In this document: positions 46,956 through 55,559 of the stretch, piece by piece
Position numbering within the stretch: position 1 is the stretch's first letter
Layout: each line of letters starts with the position of its first letter
DNA from: DAOQVR01 sp035341665
GTDB lineage: Bacteria; Chloroflexota; Anaerolineae; JAAYZQ01
NCBI GenBank assembly: GCA_035341665.1
Contig: DAOQVR010000001.1
Span: 248,001 to 312,000, forward strand
Reading direction: 5' to 3'
DNA length: 64,000 nt
The notes under the pieces: generated by a model
The model's database searches: none
What the model was told of the DNA's origin: nothing
Seen by the model: the letters and a program-made list of their open reading frames with translations, nothing else
Position numbers and translations under genes: made by a program

Positions 46956-48104
46956 ATGCAGACCATGGACCTCGATACGGCGCGCACGGTGGTTGCGGCG
47001 CTTCTCAAGCCCTGGCGAGACTCCGTTGCCAACCCGGCCCGGGCGCAGCAGGAAGTGCTCCAGCGACTGCTCGCTATCTACGACCGCACCGAGTATGGTC
47101 GCGGGCACGGTGCAAGCCAAGTCGACAGCATCGAGCGGTACCGGCAGGCATTTCCGGCGACGACGTACGAAGGCTACCTGCCCCTCATCCGCCGAGTCAT
47201 GGCAGGGGACGTGTCCTTGCTCCTGGACGAAGAACCGGTTGGCTGGGCCATCACTCGAGGAACGACAGGGAGCGAGTCCAAGTTCATCCCAATGACCCCA
47301 ACGGACCTCGCGATGCGGATCAGTGCCGGACGAGCAATGATGGAGTTCGTTGCCAGTCGGAAGGGGTTCGAGCTCTTCGATGGAGTGAATCTCAACCTGA
47401 ACTTCCCTGCCATGGTTGGGACGGTCAAGGTCGGCGACCGGGAGGTTGAGTACGGCTACAGCTCCGGGATCTATGCCCGCTATGTCTCGTCCTTCACTCC
47501 CATTCGCTCCGTGCCTTCGCAGGACGAGATTGATGCTTTGGGCGGCGACAAGAGCGCGTCTGCCTGGGATGCGCGTTTTGGGCTGGCTTACGACAGATGC
47601 CGTGCGGAGAATGTGACACTCGTCGGGGGTGTCGTCACCACTGCCCTGCTGTTTGGCCGTTATCTGAAGCGCGTCCATGGCGTCTATCCGAAACAGATCT
47701 GGAAGCCCAAGGTGATGACTCTTGGCAGTGCTCCCGGGATCAACACGTCGCATCTGCCGGCATTGCGGGCACTTTATGGACCCGTTGCGATCCGGGAGAT
47801 CTACGGTGCCACGGAGGGGATGTTCGGACAGCAACAGGATGAGATGCGAGCCTGGGTGCCCAACTATGATCTCTTCCTCTTTGAGGTTGAGACCGGTGCC
47901 GGACTGAAGATGCTCCATGAGATGCGCCCAGGAGAAGTGGGTAGCCTGGTGGTCTCAACACCGGTCCTGCCCCGCTACAAGATCGGGGACAAGATCCTTG
48001 CGTTTCGCGCGCCATACTTCCGGTGCATTGGGCGCGAGAGGTGGTGGACGTGCCTCAACTACGCCTGGAACGAGTTCCGGACGTTCAACCTGGGACGCCT
48101 CTAG
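46956..48104 (+). CDS. Short GH3-family acyl-adenylating (amido synthetase-like) protein
   Basis: 382 residues related to the GH3 auxin-responsive family, firefly-luciferase-fold enzymes that adenylate a carboxylic acid and often couple it to an amino acid. ATP-binding motifs are WAITRGTTGSESKFIPMT, IREIYGATEGMFGQQ and RYKIGDKILAF. The protein ends soon after the last motif (FRCIGRERWWTC...NLGRL), whereas typical GH3 proteins continue for 100-200 residues as a mobile C-terminal lid. Only 74 bases separate its stop from the next convergent gene, so a frameshifted lid is not hidden downstream. ATG 46956 follows GGGGAGGC. The function is unknown. Confidence 0.82.
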   Translation: MQTMDLDTARTVVAALLKPWRDSVANPARAQQEVLQRLLAIYDRTEYGRGHGASQVDSIERYRQAFPATTYEGYLPLIRRVMAGDVSLLLDEEPVGWAITRGTTGSESKFIPMTPTDLAMRISAGRAMMEFVASRKGFELFDGVNLNLNFPAMVGTVKVGDREVEYGYSSGIYARYVSSFTPIRSVPSQDEIDALGGDKSASAWDARFGLAYDRCRAENVTLVGGVVTTALLFGRYLKRVHGVYPKQIWKPKVMTLGSAPGINTSHLPALRALYGPVAIREIYGATEGMFGQQQDEMRAWVPNYDLFLFEVETGAGLKMLHEMRPGEVGSLVVSTPVLPRYKIGDKILAFRAPYFRCIGRERWWTCLNYAWNEFRTFNLGRL

Positions 48105-48121
48105 GATCGCGAGGCAGCCCA

Positions 48122-48143
48122 AGGCAGTAGGACAGCACTGCCT
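48122..48143. terminator. Hairpin between convergent GH3-like and LiaF-like genes
   Basis: AGGCAGT (48122-48128) and ACTGCCT (48137-48143) form a 7-bp stem around eight bases. No T-run follows, so it is a modest bidirectional terminator candidate. Confidence 0.4.
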
Positions 48144-48178
48144 CGGCACTGCCTCTCCGCCGTGGGCGGCTTCGCCAG

Positions 48179-48643
48179 CTACTCGCGCTTGCCCACAAGG
48201 GCACGGATCGCCAAGAGTACTCCTCCAAAAATGGCCGCGACTGCCAAGGCGTACACCCAGACATCTGCGCCGAACGCGCTGAGACCGATCAGGAAGAACA
48301 CGGCGCCCAAGACAAGCGTGCCGACGATGGGGGTCCGGAACGCCGGCACAAGCAACCGGAAGAGGACCTCCAGCAGAAGGATGCCCCCGGCGCCGAGGAA
48401 GAACAGGTGTGACCATTCCCAGTCTGTAGGTCCGGGAAGTTCTTTGAGCAGGCCCAGGTTGTTGGCCAAGAGGGCGAGTCCCAGCCAAATGAGGATCAGG
48501 GCCCAGACAACGGCGTTCAAGGGGTCCCTGCGCCACTTCTCGTCCCAGCTCTTCTCACCTCGCTCCTTCTCCTGCTTCTCACGCTCTTTTTCCTGTTTCT
48601 CGGCCTTCTCCTCTGAATTCCTGGCACGTTCTGGTTCTGTCAT
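48179..48643 (-). CDS. LiaI/LiaF-like (DUF5668-type) membrane protein with charged coiled-coil N-terminus
   Basis: 154 residues: a highly charged, Glu/Lys-rich N-terminal segment (EEKAEKQEKEREKQEKERGE) likely to be a coiled coil, then four hydrophobic helices, the first reading AVVWALILIWLGLALLANNL, a pattern I associate with the LiaI-LiaF-like transmembrane region. Proteins of this type sense or respond to envelope stress. ATG 48643 is chosen because GAGGAGGAG precedes it. It is 70 bases downstream of the MFS gene on the same strand and convergent with the GH3-like gene. Confidence 0.7.
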   Translation of the reverse strand: MTEPERARNSEEKAEKQEKEREKQEKERGEKSWDEKWRRDPLNAVVWALILIWLGLALLANNLGLLKELPGPTDWEWSHLFFLGAGGILLLEVLFRLLVPAFRTPIVGTLVLGAVFFLIGLSAFGADVWVYALAVAAIFGGVLLAIRALVGKRE

Positions 48644-48713
48644 CTCCTCCTCCTCTTGCTTCAAAGGTTGACTGAATTGTACCACAAAGCCAGCAGTTAG
48701 GGAAGCCCTCGCT

Positions 48714-49919
48714 TCATGGAGTAGGCGGGTCCGCGATTTCCCGGACTCCGAGGAACATGACAGCGAAGGCTGCCAACGCAGCGGCGGCCCCGGCGTGGGC
48801 CTGCAGTGAGATGGCGCCCACCTGGCGTTCCCAGAGCCATCCCCCAGCGAAGGAGCCGGCCATGCGACCGAGCAGCATGGCTGAGACCACGCACGACAGC
48901 AGGAGAGCACGCGCATCAGGCGCGGCTTCGCTGGCTAGCGGGATGAAGGAGACTATGGCGAACTCAAAGGCCAGGACAACCAAGACCATGCCCCCCAAGG
49001 CCGCCACGAGCCCATGGCTCGCCAGCCGAGGAAGCAGCCCAAGTCCGGCAGCCAAGCCTAGAAGCCCGGCCAAGACACTCCGCCGTTTTCCCAAGCGGTC
49101 TGTGAGCAGGGTTGTTCCGATTTCAGCGACGGCCTCAGCGATCCCCACGACGGCGGAGGCCAGGCCGAGGCTCGTGAGTCCGAGACCGAACGACTGCTCG
49201 AGCCAAGCACCGTACACGATGAAGGGAAGCTCGATCGCGAAGGCGAGGAGAAGCGCAGCGGCAAGCAGCGCCACTATGCCGGGCCGGCGGAGGATAGCGA
49301 GCCATGGTTGGGCAGGGGGTGCGTGTGCAGCAGGGTCCCTCGCGTCCCCGGGCTGGCGATCCGAGGGAAGGCTTCGGCGCACGAGAAGCAAGAACGCCAG
49401 GCCAAGAAGCCCAAGCATGGCCCAGGGTGCCTTCCAGCCGAAGTGCTGGATGAGGTAGCCAGACAGCGGCACGCCGAACAGCCACGCGGCTGACCAGGAC
49501 AACTCCACGATCCCAATAGCGCGAGCGCGCCTGTCGTAGGGAATGATGTCACCCAAGAGGGCATGTATGGAGGGATCAAACACGACCTTGCTGAATCCGT
49601 ACAGGACGAGAGCCGCGCCGAAAGCCCACGTGGCGCCAGCGGACGCGACCAAGAGACCGGCGAGAGCGAAGAGGACAAGTGCGACTTCGATCATGCGGCG
49701 GCGCCCCTTCCGGTCTCCGACGGATCCCAACCAGGGAGCTGCCAAGCCGGGAAGCAGGCGCAACGAGACCAGTCGGCTCGCGGAGGCGATCGAAATGTCT
49801 AGACCCCGGGCAATGGCAGGCAGGAAAGGGTAGACGATGCGGTAGGCTGTGTTGAGGACTATGCGCGCGCCAAAGAGAAACACCATCTGGCGGGCGGTCG
49901 ATGCAGAGGAAACCTTCAA
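48714..49919 (-). CDS. Major facilitator superfamily transporter
   Basis: 401 residues with twelve predicted helices; the loop motif LGSVGDRKGRRRM after helix 2 is the MFS signature. Substrate unknown. TTG at 49919 is preferred: its last two bases form the first two of the TGA stop of the preceding aminotransferase gene (TTGA overlap), and GGAGT lies eight bases upstream. A longer reading frame that reaches 50105 would run over most of the aminotransferase C-terminus in another frame and is unlikely. Last gene of the DUF350-dinB unit. Confidence 0.87.
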   Translation of the reverse strand: MKVSSASTARQMVFLFGARIVLNTAYRIVYPFLPAIARGLDISIASASRLVSLRLLPGLAAPWLGSVGDRKGRRRMIEVALVLFALAGLLVASAGATWAFGAALVLYGFSKVVFDPSIHALLGDIIPYDRRARAIGIVELSWSAAWLFGVPLSGYLIQHFGWKAPWAMLGLLGLAFLLLVRRSLPSDRQPGDARDPAAHAPPAQPWLAILRRPGIVALLAAALLLAFAIELPFIVYGAWLEQSFGLGLTSLGLASAVVGIAEAVAEIGTTLLTDRLGKRRSVLAGLLGLAAGLGLLPRLASHGLVAALGGMVLVVLAFEFAIVSFIPLASEAAPDARALLLSCVVSAMLLGRMAGSFAGGWLWERQVGAISLQAHAGAAAALAAFAVMFLGVREIADPPTP

Positions 49920-51073
49920 CTTTGTGACTCCAGGGAGTTGGCCATGCGACCCAGGGCCTCTGCCAGCGTGGCGCGCGGGCAGCCGAAGTTGAGGCGAACA
50001 AAGCCTTCGCCCCCGGGGCCAAAGGAGGCCCCGCCGTTCAGGGCAACTCGCGCCCGTTCCAGGAAGAACCGCTTTGGGTTGCCTGGGGCGAGGGACGCCC
50101 GGCAATCAAGCCATGCTAGGAATGTTCCCTCAGGCTTGCGCATAGTGATCCCGGGAAGGCCGGAGGCGACAGTGTCGGCCAGAAAGTCACGATTGGACTG
50201 CAGGTAGCGCAAGAGGGCGTCGAGCCAGGGCCGGCCATCCCGGTACGCGGCCAGCATCGCAGCATAGCCCATTACAGACACACCGGAAACAAGGCCAGCT
50301 CGCGCCTTCACAAAGGCTTTTCGCAGATCGGCGTTCTCGATCACCGCAAACGACGAGTGCAGGCCAGCGATATTGAAGGTCTTGCTTGGCGCCATGAGTG
50401 TGATCGTGTGTTGACCGATCTCCGGATCCAGCGAAGCCACTGGCAGATGATGGTGACCGTCGTAGACCAGATCGCAATGGATCTCATCGGAGCAAATGAC
50501 CAGGTCGCTGCGGCGGCATGCCAGGGCCATGGCCTCCAACTCGTCACGACGGAACACGCGCCCTACGGGGTTGTGAGGGTTGCACAGAACGAACACCTTT
50601 GTGCGAGGCGTGATGGCCGCCACAAAGGCATCCATGTCGACTCCATAGCTGCCGTCGGGCATGTGGCTTAGCTCCGTGGTGCCAAGGCTGCATCCGGCGT
50701 TGGCCGGCGCCCACAGGATGGGGAAATACACCGGAGTCTGTGCCAGAACATCATCTCCAGGATTGGCAACGGCCCGAATAGCCAGGTTAAAGCCAACCAC
50801 AATGCCTGGCAAGAACACCAGCGACTCGGGCGCAACCCGCCAGCCGTAGGAGCGCCACATCCAGTCGACGATGACGCACCTCAGGTCGGGGGGCTCGGCT
50901 GGGTAGCCGAAGACTCCGTGCGACACGCGCTCGCGAAGCGCCTGGATGACTGGCTCCGGGCAGGCAAAATCCATGTCCGCGACCCACAGGGGCAGCACAT
51001 CTTGTGCGTACGCGTGCCATTTCGCACTCTCTGTACTGCGACGGTCAATGACGCAATCGAAGTCGTAGCTCAT
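49916..51073 (-). CDS. patB: PatB/MalY-type cystathionine beta-lyase or aminotransferase
   Basis: 385 residues of fold-type I PLP enzymes. The N-terminal IDRRSTESAKWHAYAQDVLP and PLWVADMDFACP are diagnostic for the MalY/PatB group; CNPHNPVGRVF and the Schiff-base lysine in APSKTFNIAGLHSSF complete the active site. PatB/MalY enzymes cleave cystathionine and other C-S substrates, while some relatives act as regulators. The following MFS gene overlaps its stop, so export or uptake of a sulfur amino acid product is conceivable. It lies 37 bases downstream of yigZ. Confidence 0.9.
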   Translation of the reverse strand: MSYDFDCVIDRRSTESAKWHAYAQDVLPLWVADMDFACPEPVIQALRERVSHGVFGYPAEPPDLRCVIVDWMWRSYGWRVAPESLVFLPGIVVGFNLAIRAVANPGDDVLAQTPVYFPILWAPANAGCSLGTTELSHMPDGSYGVDMDAFVAAITPRTKVFVLCNPHNPVGRVFRRDELEAMALACRRSDLVICSDEIHCDLVYDGHHHLPVASLDPEIGQHTITLMAPSKTFNIAGLHSSFAVIENADLRKAFVKARAGLVSGVSVMGYAAMLAAYRDGRPWLDALLRYLQSNRDFLADTVASGLPGITMRKPEGTFLAWLDCRASLAPGNPKRFFLERARVALNGGASFGPGGEGFVRLNFGCPRATLAEALGRMANSLESQS

Positions 51074-51110
51074 GAGCTCCTTCTTGTGAGAGACTTGGCT
51101 GCATAGGCAG

Positions 51111-51743
51111 CTAGATAGGCATCAATGACGTCTGCGTGTTGACCAGCTCAAAGTGCGCGAGACCGGCAGAGATCTCGCGAAGCGCGCACTCAAAGGCGGG
51201 CACCTGTTCAACTGGGAACCGTGCAGTGAAAACCACACTCTCTCCGAACTCAGTGTCGATCACCTGACCCTGATGGGCGGCTATGATGATGCGGCTGCGC
51301 TCGAACAGCGCATAGGGAACACTCACTGAGAGCGTGTGAGCCAGGAACTTGATCGCCCTCGGCAGTACGCCAAGCACTGAGCGTGCTGCATCCCCATATG
51401 CACGGACCAGGCCACCGGTACCGAGCTTGACTCCTCCAAAGTACCGGGTCACCACGAGCACGATGTCCCCCAATCCGCTGCCCAGCAGGACGGCGAGTAT
51501 GGGGCGTCCGGCGGTTCCTGCGGGCTCTCCATCATCGCTGCAGTGCGCAAGGACGCTCGCGCCGTGCCCGATCAGGTAAGCAGGCACGTGATGCGTCGCG
51601 TCAGCGAACTCCCGTTTGATGCGCACGATGACCTCGCGCGCTTCTTCAACGCTCGATGCCGGCGCCGCATCGGCGATGAAGCGCGAGTTCTTCACGTCGA
51701 TCTCGCAGCGAGCCGCACGACCGGGGACGAGCGGGGCACTCAT
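51111..51743 (-). CDS. YigZ/IMPACT-family protein
   Basis: 210 residues with the N-terminal UPF0029 (impact) domain: SRFIADAAPASSVEEAREVI, VPAYLIG, SDDGEPAGTAGRPIL and VTRYFGGVKLGTGGLVRAY, followed by the C-terminal DUF1949-like ferredoxin fold. IMPACT relatives bind translation-stress factors in eukaryotes; the bacterial role is not known. ATG 51743 is used because it overlaps the dinB stop as ATGA and follows GGGAGGGGACGCTCC; a more distant ATG at 51764 is not needed. Coexpressed with dinB. Confidence 0.92.
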   Translation of the reverse strand: MSAPLVPGRAARCEIDVKNSRFIADAAPASSVEEAREVIVRIKREFADATHHVPAYLIGHGASVLAHCSDDGEPAGTAGRPILAVLLGSGLGDIVLVVTRYFGGVKLGTGGLVRAYGDAARSVLGVLPRAIKFLAHTLSVSVPYALFERSRIIIAAHQGQVIDTEFGESVVFTARFPVEQVPAFECALREISAGLAHFELVNTQTSLMPI

Positions 51744-52870
51744 GGAGCGTCCCCTCCCTGCCATAGTCTCAATTGACCGGTGGTCGCAGTGAGATGGTGG
51801 GCTGATACACCAACCAGCCGAACGGCCCTTCGTCCGTCCCAGATGCGTCTGAAGAGGAAAAGAGCAGCACACCGAATCTGGTGCTCATCGTCCGTAGGGA
51901 CGGGAAACGTCATCTGCCTCGATAGAGTCGAGAAGTCGAAATAGCGGAGCTTCACGGCCAACGTAGATGCCACAAGGTTCATTCTAAGGAGGCGCCCCGC
52001 AATGCGGGTTCCGAGTCGCTCGAGCCTCTCTTCGAGCATGCCTGGGTCGCGCACATCCTGTGCGAAAGTAGTCTCATGGCTGACTGACCGGGCTTGGCGG
52101 ATCGACACGACGGGGCTGTAGTCTATGCCCCTGGCCTGCCTGGCCATACGGCTGCCCATGTGCCCGAAACGGCCCTGCAGTTCCTCCTCGGGTACTTGTA
52201 CCAGATCGCCTACGGTGACCACGTTGAGTGCCTCGAGCCTGCGAGCCATGACCGGGCCGACGCCCCAGAGCACTCGAACAGGCAGTGGGGCCAGGAATGC
52301 CTCCTCCTGGCCGGGGGGCACGACTGTCACGCCGCCGGGCTTGCCCAGATCGGAGGCAACCTTGGCGAGGAGCTTGTTGGTAGCCACGCCCAGCGACGCA
52401 GAGAGACCCACCAATTCGCGTACCCGCGCCTGCAGGAGGTGCGCCTCTTCGACCGCGTCGTGCCAGACCGGCAAGTCGCTCATGTCCAAGAAGGCCTCGT
52501 CTACGCTGGCTTGCTGCATGGCCGGTGTGACTTCGCGCAGTATTGCCATGACACGCCGGGAATACTCCCAGTACACCCGGTGGCGTCCGCGAAGCACCAC
52601 TGCGTCAGGGCAGAGCCGCAGCGCGCACCCAGTGGGCATGGCCGAGTGTACGCCGAAGGCCCGGGCCTCGTAGGAGGCCGAGGCAACAACGCCCCTGCCC
52701 TCCGGGCTGCCACCGACTATGACCGGCCTTCCGGCAAGCGCGGGGTTTTCGAGGACTTCTACCGAGGCAAAAAAGGCATCGAGGTCAAGGTGAACAATCG
52801 CGCGGCTCGGTAGGCGGCCAATTGGTGGCGGGCTGCCTGGGACCGATGGACGGCTGTGCACTGGACTCAT
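51740..52870 (-). CDS. dinB: DNA polymerase IV (Y-family translesion polymerase)
   Basis: 376 residues. The palm contains IVHLDLDAFFASVEVLENP and the catalytic pair in QASVDEAFLDMSDL; the helix-hairpin-helix region is GVGPVMARRLEALNVVTVGD; the little-finger domain follows. It copies damaged templates without proofreading. Its last bases overlap the yigZ start (ATGA). No LexA box is found in front of it or of the operon promoter, unlike uvrA and uvrB, so control may be constitutive or indirect. ATG 52870 lacks a strong ribosome site. The C-terminus lacks an obvious beta-clamp motif visible to me. Confidence 0.95.
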   Translation of the reverse strand: MSPVHSRPSVPGSPPPIGRLPSRAIVHLDLDAFFASVEVLENPALAGRPVIVGGSPEGRGVVASASYEARAFGVHSAMPTGCALRLCPDAVVLRGRHRVYWEYSRRVMAILREVTPAMQQASVDEAFLDMSDLPVWHDAVEEAHLLQARVRELVGLSASLGVATNKLLAKVASDLGKPGGVTVVPPGQEEAFLAPLPVRVLWGVGPVMARRLEALNVVTVGDLVQVPEEELQGRFGHMGSRMARQARGIDYSPVVSIRQARSVSHETTFAQDVRDPGMLEERLERLGTRIAGRLLRMNLVASTLAVKLRYFDFSTLSRQMTFPVPTDDEHQIRCAALFLFRRIWDGRRAVRLVGVSAHHLTATTGQLRLWQGGDAP

Positions 52871-52906
52871 GAACCCGCCGCGCCTGGGTGGCTGCTTGAC
52901 TGCCCG

Positions 52907-53185
52907 TCAGGGCATGGATAGGTTTCCCGTGCCGGGTGATGTTGTCTCCTGGTCATCACCAGGCGCATCCTCCTCCAGCAAAGACCGCGCCTCGTCAGCA
53001 AGAACCGCCGGCACCAGAATCGCTACCTCACCCAGGCCGTCCAGAGTGATCCCAATTACAGGGCCAGCGCTTTCGTAGCGCAGCAAGACCGGGATACCCC
53101 ATGCCTCAAGCTTGCTACGATAGACTTCAGCCGTGAGAAGGCCTGAGCACCGGCGCACGCAGACCAGTTCCGGTTGGTCTTCCAT
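52907..53185 (-). CDS. DUF2007-like signal-transducing protein
   Basis: 92 residues. The sequence LVCVRRCSGLLTAEVYRSKL, EAWGIPVLLRYESAGP and VAILVPAVLADEARSLLEED corresponds to the small putative-signal-transducing-protein fold (DUF2007), usually a ligand-binding or adaptor domain. It has no catalytic residues that I can see. It sits 12 bases after the DUF350 gene and 36 bases before dinB on the minus strand, in a unit with no obvious common pathway. Confidence 0.82.
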   Translation of the reverse strand: MEDQPELVCVRRCSGLLTAEVYRSKLEAWGIPVLLRYESAGPVIGITLDGLGEVAILVPAVLADEARSLLEEDAPGDDQETTSPGTGNLSMP

Positions 53186-53197
53186 GCTGGTGTTCTC

Positions 53198-53689
53198 CTA
53201 GAGGACGAGTCCGGCGAGGGCACTCATGAGTTGGGCCATCGCCTGACTGACCATCACGCCCACGCCCAAGAGGACGCCGGCCAAGAGCGCTGCGACTGCC
53301 ACGTTTGACCTGCGCAGTTCCCCAATCTCGTCGAGTCCTCTCGTCAAGGCTCCAAATATGAGCAAGGCCAAGGCCAAGGTGACAACCGCCAGCACGAGCC
53401 CGGTGACGATCTGGAGTCCCTGTGCGGCGATAGCCCTCCAGGCCAGAGTCGTACCTGCGTCCCAGTCACTGATGTCTAGAGACAAGGCCGGCCGCAGGAC
53501 GATCGCGGTAGACACAACTGCCGCAGCCAATACGATGCCGACTGCGACGTTGCCCTGCTCTAGGCCCTGCCAGCCGTTCACCCTGCGCGTGAGGATTTCA
53601 AACAGGTAGAACGCAAGGTAGGCTGCGAGTGCGCTCAGGACAATGGCCAGGGCAAGTTGAGCAAGACCGAGTAGGAGTGCGTTCACCAT
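53198..53689 (-). CDS. DUF350-family small membrane protein
   Basis: 163 residues with four hydrophobic helices in two similar repeats, each with a tract like YLFEILTRRVNG or LIFGALTRGLDEIG and a following GNVAVGIVLAAAVV or SNVAVAALLAGVLL. This duplicated pattern is DUF350. Function unknown; neighbours in other genomes vary. ATG 53689 follows GGGAGGGT at unusually short distance; GTG at 53686 is equally plausible. First gene of the six-gene minus-strand unit that ends with the MFS gene. Confidence 0.84.
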   Translation of the reverse strand: MVNALLLGLAQLALAIVLSALAAYLAFYLFEILTRRVNGWQGLEQGNVAVGIVLAAAVVSTAIVLRPALSLDISDWDAGTTLAWRAIAAQGLQIVTGLVLAVVTLALALLIFGALTRGLDEIGELRRSNVAVAALLAGVLLGVGVMVSQAMAQLMSALAGLVL

Positions 53690-53767
53690 ACCCTCCCTAG
53701 TGCGATTGACCCGTGAAGCTGCAGTCACCGGATGACTCACCCGACTACAGAGCAGCCGGTGTCTGGC

Positions 53768-53796
53768 AGTGTAGCACACTCCCGGGGAACGGGCAA
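53768..53796 (-). promoter_or_regulatory. Predicted promoter of the DUF350-dinB-yigZ-patB unit
   Basis: On the minus strand TTGCCC (53796-53791), 17 bases, TACACT (53773-53768). The expected start near 53761 leaves about 70 bases before the first gene. No LexA-type site is present. Confidence 0.6.
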
Positions 53797-53854
53797 GCAA
53801 TTGCCCGGAGAGTGGCGCATGTGGGCTGCCTGCCTGCAACCGCAGCCCAGGCAG

Positions 53855-53883
53855 TTGTCACGGCTCGGGAAGGCTGGTATAAT
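53855..53883 (+). promoter_or_regulatory. Predicted promoter of the unknown two-gene operon
   Basis: TTGTCA (53855-53860), 17 bases, TATAAT (53878-53883). The start near 53890 leaves about 50 bases before the GTG start codon, which follows AAGGAGA. Confidence 0.75.
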
Positions 53884-53942
53884 CCGTGCGTTCTGCGCGG
53901 CCTGGACCCGACTTGGCATCGGCCCGTTAGAAGGAGAGACTT

Positions 53943-55559
53943 GTGTTCCAGCGGAAGACACAGACAGAAGGCTATTGGCGAGACCAGTTCCGACTGACCG
54001 CACCAGATGTCGCTCGCATCTACGACCTCATCTTGGATTCGGGCAAGCCGGTGCGGCCTTGGGTTCTGGCGCGCGCTCTCATAGACGCAGGCTGCCGTCG
54101 CGAGGAGGCGGCCATACAGGCTGAACTGAGCCGTGGAGTGCCGTATCGGCCATCGGGTACCTATAGCGTCGGGCAGGAGATAACCTTTCCGGCGCTTGAC
54201 TATTCCTGGGCAACTGTGACCGGCACGCGGCCTGCGCGGAATCCCCAGTACGGGGAGTTCGTGGCGCTACAGGTCCGATTTGAGGGTGAAGAGCAGATCC
54301 GGGAGTTTGCGTCTGAGCTCCGCGGTGACCATAAGCTAGACCAGGAGGCGAGCGATAGCAGCCCACTGGCCTCAGGAGGAGCCCGGTCTCCGGAGGAGTT
54401 GGCCGAGCTCTATGGCGGCGTCGTGGCAGAGACGATTGCTTCCGGGCTTGCCGGGCACGCCGAGTTCGTTCGCCTTGGGGACGATTGGTTTCTCGGGGAG
54501 CTCCTGGCGGACGTCTCTATCGGCCACCTGAACATCGCCGAGGCGCTCATCGAGGTCAAGGGCATGCCGCTCCCGACTGCCGAACTAATGGCGGATTTGG
54601 ACTTGCCACTGGAGGTACCTGAGGAAATCCGCGCACTCTCCCTGAAGCGGGCGCTGAAGCTTGACGGTCGATTTGACAACGTCGGGAATGGCGGGAGAGA
54701 TGTGTGGTTTCTGAGGAGGCTGACGCCTGGGGAGGTCCTTCAGCCGCCGTCACGTCTGGTGCTCCGGCCTGACGCGTACGACCGGCAGTTGATTTCCAGG
54801 GAGTTGCAGTCGTTGGAGCGGGAGATAGATGACGAAGGGGTGAGTGAGCCCGATGCTGCGCCGCCCCGGCCCATCTACCGCACGAGCGTGACGCTCAATC
54901 ACCCTCACTGGCGCTCGGGCACGCTGCCTCTCACGCTGCGAACACGCGGCATGTTCCCTCAGCCGACAGAGCACCACACTCCATTCGTGCTTGTGGATGG
55001 TCAGTCCGGAGACCGGTTCCAGGGATGGGTGGTTCAGCAGCCCCCCTTCGTGTATGGACTGAGGGAGTACTACCAGAAGCACGCGTTGCCGGTTGGAGCG
55101 TTTGTCAAGCTGGAGCGAACGCGAGATCCCAGGGTGATTACGGTTGATTACGAGCCCCAACGGCTCAAGAGCGCCTGGGCCAAAGTGGTGTCTGCACGAC
55201 CTGGGCAGTTGTCGTTCCAAGTAAGAAAGATCCCGGTCGCTTGTGAGTATGACGAGCAGATGATCCTCGCGGAGGACAGTGCTCCTGGCATCGATAGCCT
55301 GCGAGAGGAGCACGAGGCGAGAGGTACCAGCCTGCTGGAGTTGATGATCCGGATCATCCAGGAGCTTGTCAAGCTGAGCCCTCAGGGCACCGTGCACGCA
55401 AAGACCGTCTACAGTGCTGTCAATGTGCTTCGCAGGACCGCACCAGGCCCAATCTTTGCGCTTCTGTCGACCGAGTCCTGTTTCGCCTCCATGGGCGGGG
55501 GCTACTGGACCTTTGACGCTTCACGGATACGACCTGACGTCGTTGCGCAAGGGGGATGA
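53943..55559 (+). CDS. Conserved protein of unknown function with winged-helix-like ends
   Basis: 538 residues that I do not recognise as a named family. The N-terminal segment (APDVARIYDLILDSGKPVRP, then LARALIDAGCRREEAAIQAE) has the helix pattern of a winged helix, followed by beta-rich segments. The C-terminal part (LMIRIIQELVKLSPQGTVHA, then MGGGYWTFDASRIRP) again looks like a winged helix of the HARE-HTH kind. The middle holds charged beta-strands and no catalytic motif I can identify. GTG 53943 follows AAGGAGAGACTT. Its stop is immediately followed by the ATG of the next gene, so the two proteins are made together. From memory similar proteins occur in Anaerolineae. Confidence 0.8.
   Translation: MFQRKTQTEGYWRDQFRLTAPDVARIYDLILDSGKPVRPWVLARALIDAGCRREEAAIQAELSRGVPYRPSGTYSVGQEITFPALDYSWATVTGTRPARNPQYGEFVALQVRFEGEEQIREFASELRGDHKLDQEASDSSPLASGGARSPEELAELYGGVVAETIASGLAGHAEFVRLGDDWFLGELLADVSIGHLNIAEALIEVKGMPLPTAELMADLDLPLEVPEEIRALSLKRALKLDGRFDNVGNGGRDVWFLRRLTPGEVLQPPSRLVLRPDAYDRQLISRELQSLEREIDDEGVSEPDAAPPRPIYRTSVTLNHPHWRSGTLPLTLRTRGMFPQPTEHHTPFVLVDGQSGDRFQGWVVQQPPFVYGLREYYQKHALPVGAFVKLERTRDPRVITVDYEPQRLKSAWAKVVSARPGQLSFQVRKIPVACEYDEQMILAEDSAPGIDSLREEHEARGTSLLELMIRIIQELVKLSPQGTVHAKTVYSAVNVLRRTAPGPIFALLSTESCFASMGGGYWTFDASRIRPDVVAQGG

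Noticed and set aside
46707..47918. 403-residue minus-strand open frame across tRNA-Arg and the GH3-like gene
   Set aside because: Its N-terminal end encodes the complement of the tRNA-Arg gene, a well-known source of spurious proteins, and the rest is antisense to GH3 motifs.
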